From the NCBI GenBank assembly GCA_009192285.1, contig CM018608.1, positions 1,506,201 through 1,570,200 of the forward strand: a stretch of 64,000 nucleotides of DNA. The letters run 5' to 3'. Made by a program: the position numbers and the translations under genes. The stretch comes from Morchella semilibera (taxonomy: Eukaryota > Ascomycota > Pezizomycetes > Pezizales > Morchellaceae). The notes under the pieces are model-generated. The model worked only from the letters and a program-made list of their open reading frames with translations, had not been told where the DNA came from and did no database searches. Below, in pieces: positions 1-10,291 of this stretch (position 1 is its first letter; each line of letters starts with the position of its first letter).

Positions 1-42
1 CTCAATAGTCTGACACACGGATAAAAAAACATATTCTAGAAG

Positions 43-2079
43 TTACTCCAGACTCTCAATTTCAATCTCACTTTGATGAAACCGTTGATGAGCCTCGAGC
101 GCAAAGCCTGGAAACCTCTCGCCGCAGATATGGCACGGGTTGTGGTGAGAGAAACCCCTGGATCCAATCCCGCCATACTCGACCGAGGAATCCGAAAGCC
201 CGTCGCCCCATTCGAGCTCATCTCCTCCGTCCTGTCCGTCTTCGACTTCCTCTATTGGTTCTTGTTCTTCCTTATCATCGCTCGGCGGTGCTTCCAGATA
301 TTCAGTTGCCTCCTCCTTACTTTCCCATGTTTCCTGCCTTGTTCTGGCCGTGCTGAACATATCCCTAATATCGGCCCCCCCATTTCCATCCGCCATATTA
401 ACCGCAGCCACATTAACCAGCTGCAATTCCCAGTTCCGTTCTGTGCACAACCCTCTAAACAATCCCACAACCACTTCTTTCACCAACCTCTCCACTATTG
501 CGTTTAATGGTGCTGATAATGAAAACACGTATCCCGGCATTCTTCCACTCCTACTCATCCTCGTAAAGTCCTTATTCCTCGTATGGAATCGGATAGAGAG
601 TCTAAAATTCTTCGGGTGCGCAAGCCATTTCTCACCTCCAGGGCCGATCAAGTCTGCATGCATACGTTGGAGGAGCTTTAATGTCAACTGCTGCAGCACG
701 GGGGTTAGTTGGTTAAGGCACATGATCTTTCCGGGGCGGAAAGTGTCTTCGATACTGATCTGAGTTGGGACTATTGGTGCTGCGATGACGCGGGAAGGGT
801 CAATCCCGTGGAGTAATCGCCATATTTTTTGCCCGTTACCACCTACGAGTGTCTCTAGTTGTGCTGGTGTTATTACAGATATTACGGTACCTACTGTAAC
901 ATCTTCGGATATCTCTGTGAACTCAACCTCCTCATCATCTTTAGGAGTTCTTCCTAGAACCTTATCCCTAATCTTCTGTGCGCTTTTGAAGCCCACTCCA
1001 GGGACCTTTCCGATCTCGTGTCCGGCTAAAAACTCTGCTTCGAAGCCGGGCAAAAGGAGAGTTTGTGCGTCGGGTTTGTTAACATTGCCTGCGAGTTTAG
1101 CTGTAAGCTTTGTGGTGGAAATACCTGCGGAGCAGGTGTGGTTGAAGTTTATGAGGATCTGGGTTCTTATGAAGGATGCAAGATGTGAGGCGAGGAAGAG
1201 GCGCTGGTGGAGTAGCGAGCGGGGTCCATCTGCAGTGGGCGGGTATGTGTAACCTGGTCGGGCGTCCCAGTCGAATGGGAAACCCGCGGAGGGGTCGTCG
1301 CGGGAAAGGCGGAAGAATGAGGGGTCCTTTGATTCACTGGGTCCGCGTTTTAATTGTGACATATTGAAATCAATCATTTCCGTCGCATCAACAAAAATCT
1401 TTTTTTTTTCCCTTAGTCCAAACCAAAACACAACCAGAAAAAAAAGTTCGTTTCTATAGGTTGAAAAAATACCTCGTCAAGACCTAGCCGTTCCGTAAGG
1501 TTGTTCCAGACAATCTCCCTCACGAAAAGCCATATATTTTTGGAAACTATACGAAACCTGTGTAAGACAAGTTGACGTTGTAACCATTAGTTATCGATAA
1601 CCAGGAGCGGCTTGCAGCGGCTAACCTCGTCAAATCCTCTCCATTGACTATTACTAGACCTTTGCATTGCTTTTTCGCGGCAGTAATGAGCTGTAGCTTC
1701 TTCACACCTTGAGCCCTGGCAACATAGTTACAGGTGGCCAGCTTTTTTTTCCTCTCATTCTTAGCTCAGTAATATTGTATTTTTGAAACCCTTCTGTCCG
1801 ATGCATAGATGGCATGACAGCAGGGATGATCTCTGAGGAAATGGAGCTGCCAACATACGATATTCTTTTGTTGAATTCCCAGAGGAACAGTTTTTAGAGA
1901 GGGGTTTTCATTCTCGACGACTGACGCGTAAAAACAATCGAAGTCCTAGGTAGTCGTACATGGGATGTCAGGTCTCAGGCCAGAGTAAAGTAAACAATAG
2001 TATGACATGAGGAGAGATGAAGGTATTATCTATGGATACTCACAAAATGTAGGATGATAGGTTCCTTGCTTTCCTCCAT
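43..2079 (-). CDS. DNA polymerase iota-like Y-family translesion polymerase
   Basis: Probable translesion DNA polymerase of the Rad30/Pol iota group, acting in the nucleus at damaged templates. Five exons on the minus strand: 2079-2044, 1945-1859, 1741-1626, 1557-1473 and 1398-43, giving 559 aa. All four introns are GT..AG, 68-117 nt. The catalytic DFDCFYA motif (residues 13-19) opens exon 2, followed by ENPSLKTVPLGIQQK, then NGEDLT. The second metal site is the LGLDE/IFVDATEMI junction (residues 104-116). This LDE/FVD pattern and NGEDLTRFR resemble Pol iota more than Pol eta. A helix-hairpin-helix-like VPGVGFKSA follows the palm. The tail is acidic and ends in a CxxC..HxxxH finger (C530, C533, H545, H549), like the UBZ of Pol eta. 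A run of 14 C lies just upstream of the start codon in the mRNA sense. Pol eta is the main alternative assignment. Confidence 0.88.
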
Positions 2080-3148
2080 CTATGTAGATGTGGGGGGGGG
2101 GGGGGATTGTCCACGGAACGAGGGAAATCAGTCCAAGGTACAAATACAACTACATGTAGCTGTTACGATTCACTATTGACAAAAAAGATGTTCCCACGCA
2201 GTTGATAAGTCGATGGCACGTGAGCAAAGGCGAAAAAGGAATTTATGTGGGACTGGTACCCGTCGCTCACCCAGGAAAAAACATGGGATGACCCGTGCAC
2301 GGACCAGGCGAATAAGGCAGAGCAAACCTCAGATGATGACAGCCCAGTTCAAATAGAATTTCACGGCCGGGTCCGCGGGCTCATCCTGCTGGTATTCTAT
2401 TGGTGACTCTAGAGAGATTTACCCCAAATTTTGCTTTTTGGTCCTGGGTTAGGTTTGTAGTACATACGGATTTCACATCGTATTATTCACACTTCTTTTG
2501 CAGGTGAGAATGTACCCCTCCATAAATGGGGTACTCTTCATACACATATAACCACTGAATCACAGTATAATCAAGGACTTTAATAGCCCGAAGGACCGAA
2601 TGGAAAAGGTCAACTGAAAGGTATAATTTTTATATGTATGAAATTACTCCGTTCTATACACTGTTCCTGTCCCTGAATCCTCCGTTCCTCCGTCGCACTA
2701 CTACGAGATTTTCCGAGGAAAGTTTCCGGTAAAACTCACGCTGCCCCTCGGCTGTGAGGCAATTCTCATGGTAGGGCAGGGGTGCAAAAAGGTGAGTGCC
2801 GACAAAGAACTGAGACGTGCGGGCTGTTCTCGGATCATCCGCACGTGCGCTTGCTACCCCACAACCTTCGCACACTAGCACTTACGCGAACTGGTTTCTC
2901 ACATGAACTCAGTCACTCGTTCCCATTCATCATTTAGATACTACTCAAGTCCCTCCTGCTTTCTACCTTTCTGCTTTCTTCCGTTGCAACAAACGACAGC
3001 CCCTCATTGCTCCCATCAATCACCTGCTTTCCATCTATCCTCCCCTCATAGCTATTAGAGCTCCATTATCAACTTCCACTTGCAGACCTTTGCAGCTCTT
3101 GAATATTTCCCCCAGTATTACCACCGCCGGCGGTGTGCAAGTGCCGCC
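2080..3148. other. intergenic region between two divergent genes
   Basis: Shared upstream region of the polymerase (left, minus) and the PDH kinase (right, plus). It contains a G14 run at 2092-2105 and a TACATGTA palindrome at 2151-2158. A 75-codon open frame on the minus strand (2654-2881) lacks an ATG and was not accepted. From about 2940 to 3080 the plus strand is pyrimidine-rich, as expected for the leader of the kinase gene. Confidence 0.6.
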
Positions 3149-4904
3149 ATGTGGAAACCAACGCAATCGTTGATGGAGACCATCACCCACTACAGCCAAT
3201 TTCCAGCAACCGGTGTGAGTTTACGGCAAATGGTACAGTTTGGGCGAAATCCTTCACCAGGTGGGTTACCCAGTCCCATACGCTATAAAAAAAAAAAAAA
3301 AAAAAAGTAGGAGTTATGCCAATGAATCTGCCGGTTGACAGGACACCGAGCAGGGACCTTATTTCGGGCTTCCCAGTTTCTCAGCGAAGAGCTGCCAATC
3401 CGATTGGCACATCGAGTAAAGGAGCTAAATCAACTGCCGGATGGTTTAAGTGATATGCCTTCCATCCGAAGAGTTGCGAATTGGTACATGCAGTCGTTTG
3501 AGGTTGGTGACTCATCTTGATTTGTTCGTTTGGTGGTGGTGGCTTGACTAACCACACCAAATATTAGGAAATCACTACCCTCCAAAAGCCAAGTTTATCA
3601 AAAGATATAAGGGATAAATTAATAAAAGGGTCGCGGGATAATGGCGTCCCACCGATTCCATTGGAGGTCATAGAAAACCCAGACATCGAGCCCGGAACAT
3701 ATAGAAGCTCGCCATGGCAGCCAACAAACGGGAATGGGAATGGTATCCGGAATGGGAGAAAACCAAGTCAAAGGTTGGTCCTGGAGTCAATGCATTGAAA
3801 TTTATCTAATATCACATTATGCAGGCGGTATTATGCAACTGTGGACGACGATGTGCGGTGGCCCCCAGAAATTGTGGACTACAATAGACGCTTTACAAAG
3901 ACGCTCCAAAACATTAAGCATCGTCATGACCCCGTTGTCACTACAATGGGTAGGGTTTCCCTCTCATTTTCATTGGGAACCTTGGGTGAAACTGACTGAT
4001 CGCGATGATCTTGCATAGCTATGGGGATTAACGAGTACAAGCGCAAGCGGCAAAGGATGCAAATCGATAACTCAATCCAATCCTTTTTAGACCGGTTTTA
4101 CATGTCCCGAATTGGTATCCGTATGCTCATTGGTCAGCACGTGGCCCTAAACTCGGCTCCTGAACAGGAAGACTACGTGGGAATCATCTGCACAAAAACA
4201 AACGTTCGTGATTTGGCTCAAGAGGCTATTGAGAATGCGAGATTCGTGTGCGAAGATTATTACGGCTTATTCGACGCCCCAAAAGTGCAGCTGGTATGCA
4301 AGCCTGATCTAAACTTTATGTATGTGCCAGGCCACTTGAGTCACATGCTTTTCGAAACTTTAAAGAACTCTCTACGAGCTGTGGTGGAAACACATGGAAG
4401 TGATTCCGAAGAGTTTCCGCCGGTAAAGTTAATTGTAGCAGAGGGTAAAGAGGTAAATACTCCTCGATTTTCAACCACCGCTCTGCCCTATTCAATTACC
4501 GTAGCTCAGACGATGTTTCATTCATGTTTATATTTCATCTTGTTGTTAACGTTGGTGTAGGATATCACTATAAAGATTTCTGATGAAGGTGGCGGGATCC
4601 CGCGGAGTGCTATTCCCTTGGTATGGACATACATGTATACCACCGTTGAATCAACGCCGCCAATCGACCCCGACTTCAATAAGAGTGACTTCAAGGCCCC
4701 TATGGCCGGATTTGGTTACGGATTACCTATATCACGGCTGTACGCTCGATACTTTGGAGGAGACCTAAAGTTGATAAGCATGGAAGGGTGAGTTATTTCT
4801 CTGGACTTTGTGGAGTTGATACTAACATTGCAATTTTCAGATATGGCACTGATGTTTATTTGCATCTAAACCGCTTGAGTAGTTCTTCGGAGCCCCTGCA
4901 ATAA
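3149..4904 (+). CDS. mitochondrial pyruvate dehydrogenase kinase family protein (PDK/BCKDK)
   Basis: Probable mitochondrial protein kinase that would phosphorylate and inactivate the E1 subunit of pyruvate (or branched-chain ketoacid) dehydrogenase. Seven exons: 3149-3260, 3354-3502, 3568-3773, 3825-3949, 4019-4452, 4561-4787 and 4841-4904, giving 438 aa, the usual size. The N-terminal helical domain has [15 protein letters not shown], then [15 protein letters not shown] and [15 protein letters not shown]. The GHKL ATP-binding fold shows the N box (E310 TLKN S), G1 box DEGGGIP (residue 350 on) and G2 box [10 protein letters not shown]. The chosen ATG has the context GCCGCCATG. An in-frame extension upstream without an ATG contains a basic stretch (HRRRC), so a spliced leader exon may be missed. 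Exon 3 adds a low-complexity GNGNGIRNG stretch. PDK versus BCKDK cannot be decided here. Confidence 0.92.
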
Positions 4905-5619
4905 CTGCCACATTTGGCTTGTAGTTTCTGATTTGTTATGGTTTTTATTTGCTGCATTTCTAGTGAGCCGGCGGTCTTGTATAGGTTACTAAGGTGGTCT
5001 TTTTATTTGTTTTTGCACGTGCTTTGTAACGTATTTACGACGCTTCTATTATTCGGGATTGGAGACCTATTGTGGGATCGGGGAGGAATGGCTTGGGTTT
5101 ATTAAGATCGATCAGAAGGGTACGATAGGAGTGGCAATTGAAGGCGGTTATCCGATGGAGACTTCCACTAAGAACAACTCGTTCTCACGCGCACAAAGAT
5201 CCGCAGTTACGCATCACCACATTACCGCAAGCACCAGGCTATATAAACACGCCGGTAGCACAACTTATATCACATTGAACTTTTTCTATACACAGTCCTC
5301 CCGAATTTCGTAAAAAAGTCGGGAGATTGCAAATTTATCCTGTACAATAGGGAACACAACTCCAAATCCCAGCTCAGATCAACTCTTATTGATAATGATA
5401 ATGGTTTCTACTTAAGTTCCACCCCAGCTTCGAATCTTGGCCAGAACAGAAAAAGCAAATCACAAGCCGCACCATTCAGAACATATCCCGCCTACCTGGC
5501 GCACCCCCCCCCCCCCCCACACTCGCATCGAAGCTCCCCAGAACTAGAAGTTGCCGTTATCCGTGAGACTCCCACCTTTCTTTCATTTTTTTTCATGTCT
5601 CTCTTTTATCGTCGTACAG
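4905..5619. other. intergenic region
   Basis: 3' flanks of two convergent genes. It holds a TATATAAA-like box near 5240 on the plus strand with no gene assigned to it, and a C run at about 5503-5518. Open frames here are short and unconvincing. Confidence 0.5.
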
Positions 5620-6060
5620 TCACTGTGGTGCACGGCGAGTAGTAGAGGACGACGATGGCGACGCCGGGGGAGTATCGGTTCCGGCCAAACCAGCGAGGGA
5701 CTTCAGCATGCGAAGACGGACACGAGGGATGCTCTATTAATTTAAAAAAACAATGAATTTTTTGCATTTCGTTTTGATCAGTTTTCGGTTTTTTTTTTAT
5801 ATCCTCAAAAACCTCTTGATGTTTGACACTCCAGCATATAACCATGCTGATTCCTACTCTTATTTTCCTCCCTTGTCTTGTTTCACAAGAACTGTAAGGA
5901 TAACAAAAAACGAGTGAACGAATTAACAAACCTCATCGTTAGCAATCGAGTGCATCGCCAGAAGCTCCCAGGACTCGAGATTCACGGCAATATTGTAGCG
6001 GCGCTCGACTGTCTCATAGTCGGCGGCCCTGCTGTCGGCGTCAGAGACAGTGCTTGACAT
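5620..6060 (-). CDS. small two-exon protein, function unknown
   Basis: Short protein of 80 aa that I do not recognise. Exon 1 is 6060-5932, starting with ATG and encoding 43 residues. Intron 5931-5734 (GT..AG, 198 nt) ends with ATTAATAG. Exon 2 is 5733-5620 and ends in TGA. The frame is kept across the junction (NDE|SIPRVRLRMLKSL). The first half is a helical, charged stretch (ETVERRYNIAVNLESWELL). The junction region WELLAMHS..DESIPRVR has a conserved look, and the last 15 residues are a Ser/Thr-rich tail. No signal peptide or membrane segment is visible. Support comes from the in-frame splice join and the amino acid composition only. Confidence 0.6.
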
Positions 6061-7368
6061 TGTAGCTTATTCAAGTGCGAATAAGAAGGGAGAAGCGGTG
6101 AATCTTTAAAAAAAAAAAAATTTGCGAGCTGTAGATAGAAGGGTGAGATAATGTGATGTGAGTGTTTCTGAGGAGTAGGATTGTTGTGGTTGTTGTTGTG
6201 AGTATGAACTGAACAGAGAGAAAGGGAGGAAGAGTCTGTCTACATATGTACACTGTCGCGCACCGCAAACAACTCTATCACTCTACTCTCACAGAACTGA
6301 AGGGATCGTGTAGTGTACGTGCTCGAGTTCACTTCCCCCACCCCCCCCCTGCCTAGTGTGGGGAGCCCTAGCAGGAGTGACGCCCCCGAATTCAGGGTCG
6401 GCCAACCAGAGAACAGACACTGTAAACAACCTAGTAGATTATCACGAACACTACGTAGCAACATATTTCTCTAACAATTCCCTCCTACATGCTACATCTA
6501 TCTGCATTTTCACTGTATACTGAAGTAAGGAAGGATCATCGCGAATTGTAAAGCAGGGGCCAATTGATCCGCCGGTGTGGTTTGATAAAATCTTTGCAAA
6601 AGAAGGGCTTACGGTAACTTCCAGTACCTGAGCGACACATCTAAAGACAAGAACTTCTGAACTTCGCAAGCCGCAGTACCTTACATGTAGAATTTTAACC
6701 ATTTCGGTAATTATAATTTGAATACTTATTAGTAGCGCCTAAACGAATCCTAATAACTATCAGGTGATCATGTTTCGAGGGTTTCGAGGGGCGATTTTCA
6801 GTAATATTTAAAATTGCTTGGAATATTACTTGCTATTGGATTGGAATATGTATGAGCTCCTTGGTTGTGGGTAAGGAATATATCTTGATGTCAAGTACGT
6901 CACATCACAGGGCTATGGATTGGGATCGAATCAAAGGTACCGCGACAAGCGGGGGGCCCTGAAGTCTTCTCTACCCTGCTTGCTGCAGCATCATTACTCT
7001 CCTCTCTACCTATCGGTACTTCTTTGCTTCGAATAATTTTCAAACGAACCTCTCTTCGCTCATACCTGACTGAATGAACCTTTAGTTTGATAGCTTTTAC
7101 TACAACTGCCCTCTCAAGTTTGATCCTAAGGATACGAACGCGTACTTGCCCTGCTCGTTCTTCTTACTGGTGCCGCGGAGTTTTAGAAAACTACAGTACG
7201 ATTGGCCAAGGGCCCTCTACTTGTATCTGACTAACCACTGCTCGCTGGCTTCCTATATCTGCCCTCCTGTATAGGTTTGCAATCTTGCTCCCACTTTTGC
7301 GACTAAAATTTTCTTTTTACACTTTTCACATCCCTTGTCGTTCATGGCGGTCGTCAGTGCATGACGAC
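6061..7368. other. intergenic region, divergent promoters
   Basis: Upstream region shared by the 80-aa gene (left) and the NuiA-like gene (right). It contains a short A run near 6108-6120, a C run at about 6343-6350 and a TACATGTA palindrome at 6682-6689. Two minus-strand open frames (6240-6464 and 6451-6702) show no coding character. Nothing else is supported. Confidence 0.5.
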
Positions 7369-8260
7369 ATGCTGTTCTGCAAAATAACCTTTACCCCGCC
7401 GAGCGTTCTCAAGTATCCACGTGGAATTTTGGGGACGATCAGAAAACCGCTTGCTGTTCCTTTTGTCCCAAGGGCTCCTCAACTAACTCCATGGACAAGA
7501 TCCGTGGGATACAGAAACATCGGAGCGCTTTCATCTTCTAGAATAACAATGTCGTCTGATGCGGATTACGCTGCATTTTTAAAGAAGTCTCAAAAGGATT
7601 ACTCGCAATCATTCGAGGGGGATTCTGCGGTCACCACTACGAAGTCGACAGCGCAGTCGGAGGTGCATCCGGCGGTTCGAGCGCTTGGGGAGAGATTCTT
7701 TACCTCTGAAGTGGACGAGCCTTTTGAGGGAGTTTCGTTTGCGTGGGGCAAGGGAACGCTTCCTACTGAAGGTCTGTGAACCACTTCTTTTTTTTTTTTT
7801 TTTTTTTTTTCCTTATCTGCGCATTTTGTAAAAAAATTTTATCTTTATTTTTAAACCGCTTTTGGTTTGTCTCTTATTTCATTTTTTTCCTGATTCTCCG
7901 ATGATTTATTTCTGGAGACTTCTCCGGACCACCCCGTACAATCTCTTTGGTTGCGTATGTCTTTGATCTTCATGTGCCTTGATCTTCACTGACACCTGTC
8001 TCCTCCGCTGCAAACTAGACGAATTCGGGGATTTGATCGGAGTCCAGAGCGGCCGAGAGATTAAACTGCTGGAACCGAATAAGTGGGATGCTCACAGAGA
8101 ATACCAGGATGTCATTGAAGCTGTCGCCGAGGCCTCTGGCGGGGCCCTAGTTAAGGTTTATCGTGTTGAAGGTGCTGGGAGCCGAGTCGAATATTTCGTT
8201 GTTGGCGTGGACAGCGAAGGGAAAATAGTTGGCGTTAAGGTGCTTTCCATCGAATCTTGA
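7369..8260 (+). CDS. NuiA-like (nuclease A inhibitor-like) protein with possible mitochondrial leader
   Basis: Two exons, 7369-7771 and 8019-8260, separated by a GT..AG intron holding a T run. From the upstream ATG the protein is 214 aa. From the second in-frame ATG at 7549 (MSSDADYAAF) it is 154 aa. The C-terminal domain resembles the cyanobacterial nuclease inhibitor NuiA: FFTSEVDEPFEGVSFAW near its start, and VKVYRVEG..VEYFVVGVDSEGKIVGVK..SIES at its end, matching NuiA positions around SESEYPFE and VYRLGE..VYVIGE. NuiA binds sugar-nonspecific beta-beta-alpha-metal nucleases. The first 60 residues have no Asp or Glu and nine Lys/Arg, as in mitochondrial presequences. Two start codons could give a mitochondrial and a cytosolic/nuclear form. 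Family assignment is from remembered motif similarity. Many fungal NuiA-like proteins have no tested function. Confidence 0.72.
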
Positions 8261-10291
8261 TAGTTTGAGGGGGGGGTTGAAACTCCAGACCGGGGAAGAA
8301 AAAAAAACCTGGGATTCTGTAAACTATACTACAACAATACCAGTGTGCAACCTAAGCACGTTTCGAGGGCGGGAAGTACTTAAGTGCATTGTTTGACGTT
8401 TCAACTCACATACAACACAACAGATCGCGATTTCCAACTTTCCCATTGCTTTCAGCTTCTGGGACGGATGCTCTAAGCGCATACATGTAGTAGAGTAGTA
8501 AATAGGTAACGGACGCAAAAAAAAGTTCAGCCTAGCTAGCTGTCCTTCAAAAGATTTCAGCTGTTGTGTTGATAGAAAAACCTAGCCAGCCCAGTCGGGC
8601 CAAGCAACAAGAACCATCCAAGGTGGTTGGAAGAGTGAATGCTGTAGGGCGGCGCGGCAGGTACCGCCGCACCTATCAATAATAATAGCTCTGCTTATGA
8701 TAGGGGGAAATACCATTTGCTTTATCTTGAGGCTCTCTTGTCTCCATCTTCGGTAAAAGCAGATAGGATCGCGAATCTGTTACTGCTTTTGTGAAGATGC
8801 TTACGCGGAGCATGGAGGGAATGTCTCTTTTTACCACCCGAGATGGCCTAGCGAGGTGAAAGTAATAGACATCATAACATTTAACCTGAGACTTCAACCT
8901 GCTCAATCTAGCAGTAATCTACCCCCCAGGTCCAAAGAAATGATTTTTTCCCCCAGGCTCTCCAGACCCCAGGATGCTCATGGATGAATGGATGGATGGA
9001 TGTTGCGAAGGAGAGAGGCATTTTTCACGGACCCTTTAGAGAATATCTATGCTTGTCTCTGTGCATAAGTTAAGTCTGGAGCTACTTTAGGAGTTTTTAG
9101 TTGCTTTACTCTAAGAAGAAAGAAAAAAAAAACCCAAAGTGAAGCTTACTCCTGGTTCCTGGCTCTCCTGCACGGTGCTTTAAAAAAAATCTAGGGGGAA
9201 TTTCCGAAGCTGCTTGTGAGAGATCTCGAAGCTTGTGAATATGTTTAGGGGAGCCCCTGTTGTGATTGGACGCACCTACAAGCGGGCTTTGTTCCGCTGC
9301 CTGATAGGCTCGCCGGGATTTTTCACTCGCCTGCCTTAATGCCGCCGCCTTGATGGCGTTGTGATCCCGCTAATCATATCGCGGCAGGCTTGATGGTTAC
9401 TATGTTGCCCCTGGTTGCCCCTTGCGTGAAGGGGCAACTTTCAACTCAACTTTTGCGATTCTTCACTTCAGGGACGTTCTCTTCCTCCTAAACACTCTTT
9501 CCTACGCGATGATAGATGTTTGAATTACTGTTCTCCATCTCTTGAAGTCAATCGCTTGAATTGCCGAATCTAGCCTTTCGTCATTCTTTTTACTGCCCCT
9601 ACCTGTCTTTCACGTTGTTAAACGCCCATCCCATAGGTACATTGCACACAATCTTTCTTCCTCCTCCTACTTTGTCTCTCTCTGTGTGCGTGTGCCGTGC
9701 GCTTCAGTAGTACCTATTCTCCTCCCCCCCTCCAAGTCGCTCAAAAAGAGAGACAGTAGCCACATTTTTTTTTTTTTCCGCTGCTGTTCAAATTTGGATC
9801 CGCTCTGAGATCGGCATCCCGCTGTCCTTCATTCATTCCTTCTCGGGGACAATTGAGATCCACTCGTTCCTTGACATATTCGTCCTGCTTTGACCAGGAT
9901 AGGTAGAGATTCTTGAAATCCTCCCTGCTACTTCCCGTCTGGATCACAACAGTGGCATCGAGTTTTCCGCTCTGACGAAATACATCCTCCCCTTCTCACG
10001 AACGTGTTCCCCTTTATTCTCTCGTTATCCTTCGCAACCTGCTCGGCTTTTTTATCTTGTATAGATAGAATATCCTGTGGCTCCTTAACAGACAGGAGTA
10101 AGGAGGACGGCCAGAAGGGATCACTAGACACACGGCACCTGTCAACAACAACACACCTCAACTTGGCTTCTAATTACGCACTAATTTCCCCCTAACCTAA
10201 TTCTTATCCCGAATAAGCTCCTGTCTACTAGAAAGCAAGCAAAGCACAACTTGAAAGTCAAGAACAGGTTACCGACAACAATCCGACAATA
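8261..10291. other. long intergenic region and leader of the KRE6-like gene
   Basis: About 2 kb without a convincing gene. A TACATGTA palindrome lies at 8482-8489 and a GGAT repeat (gaatggatggatggatg) near 8985-9002. The stretch from about 9480 to 9770 is pyrimidine-rich on the plus strand, likely promoter or 5' leader of the following gene. Minus-strand open frames at 8676-8906 and 9741-10161 look like chance. Confidence 0.5.

Noticed and set aside
2654-2881. 75-codon minus-strand frame with CxxC and HxxC residues
   Set aside because: It starts with GTG rather than ATG, shows no supporting splice site, and matches no family I know.
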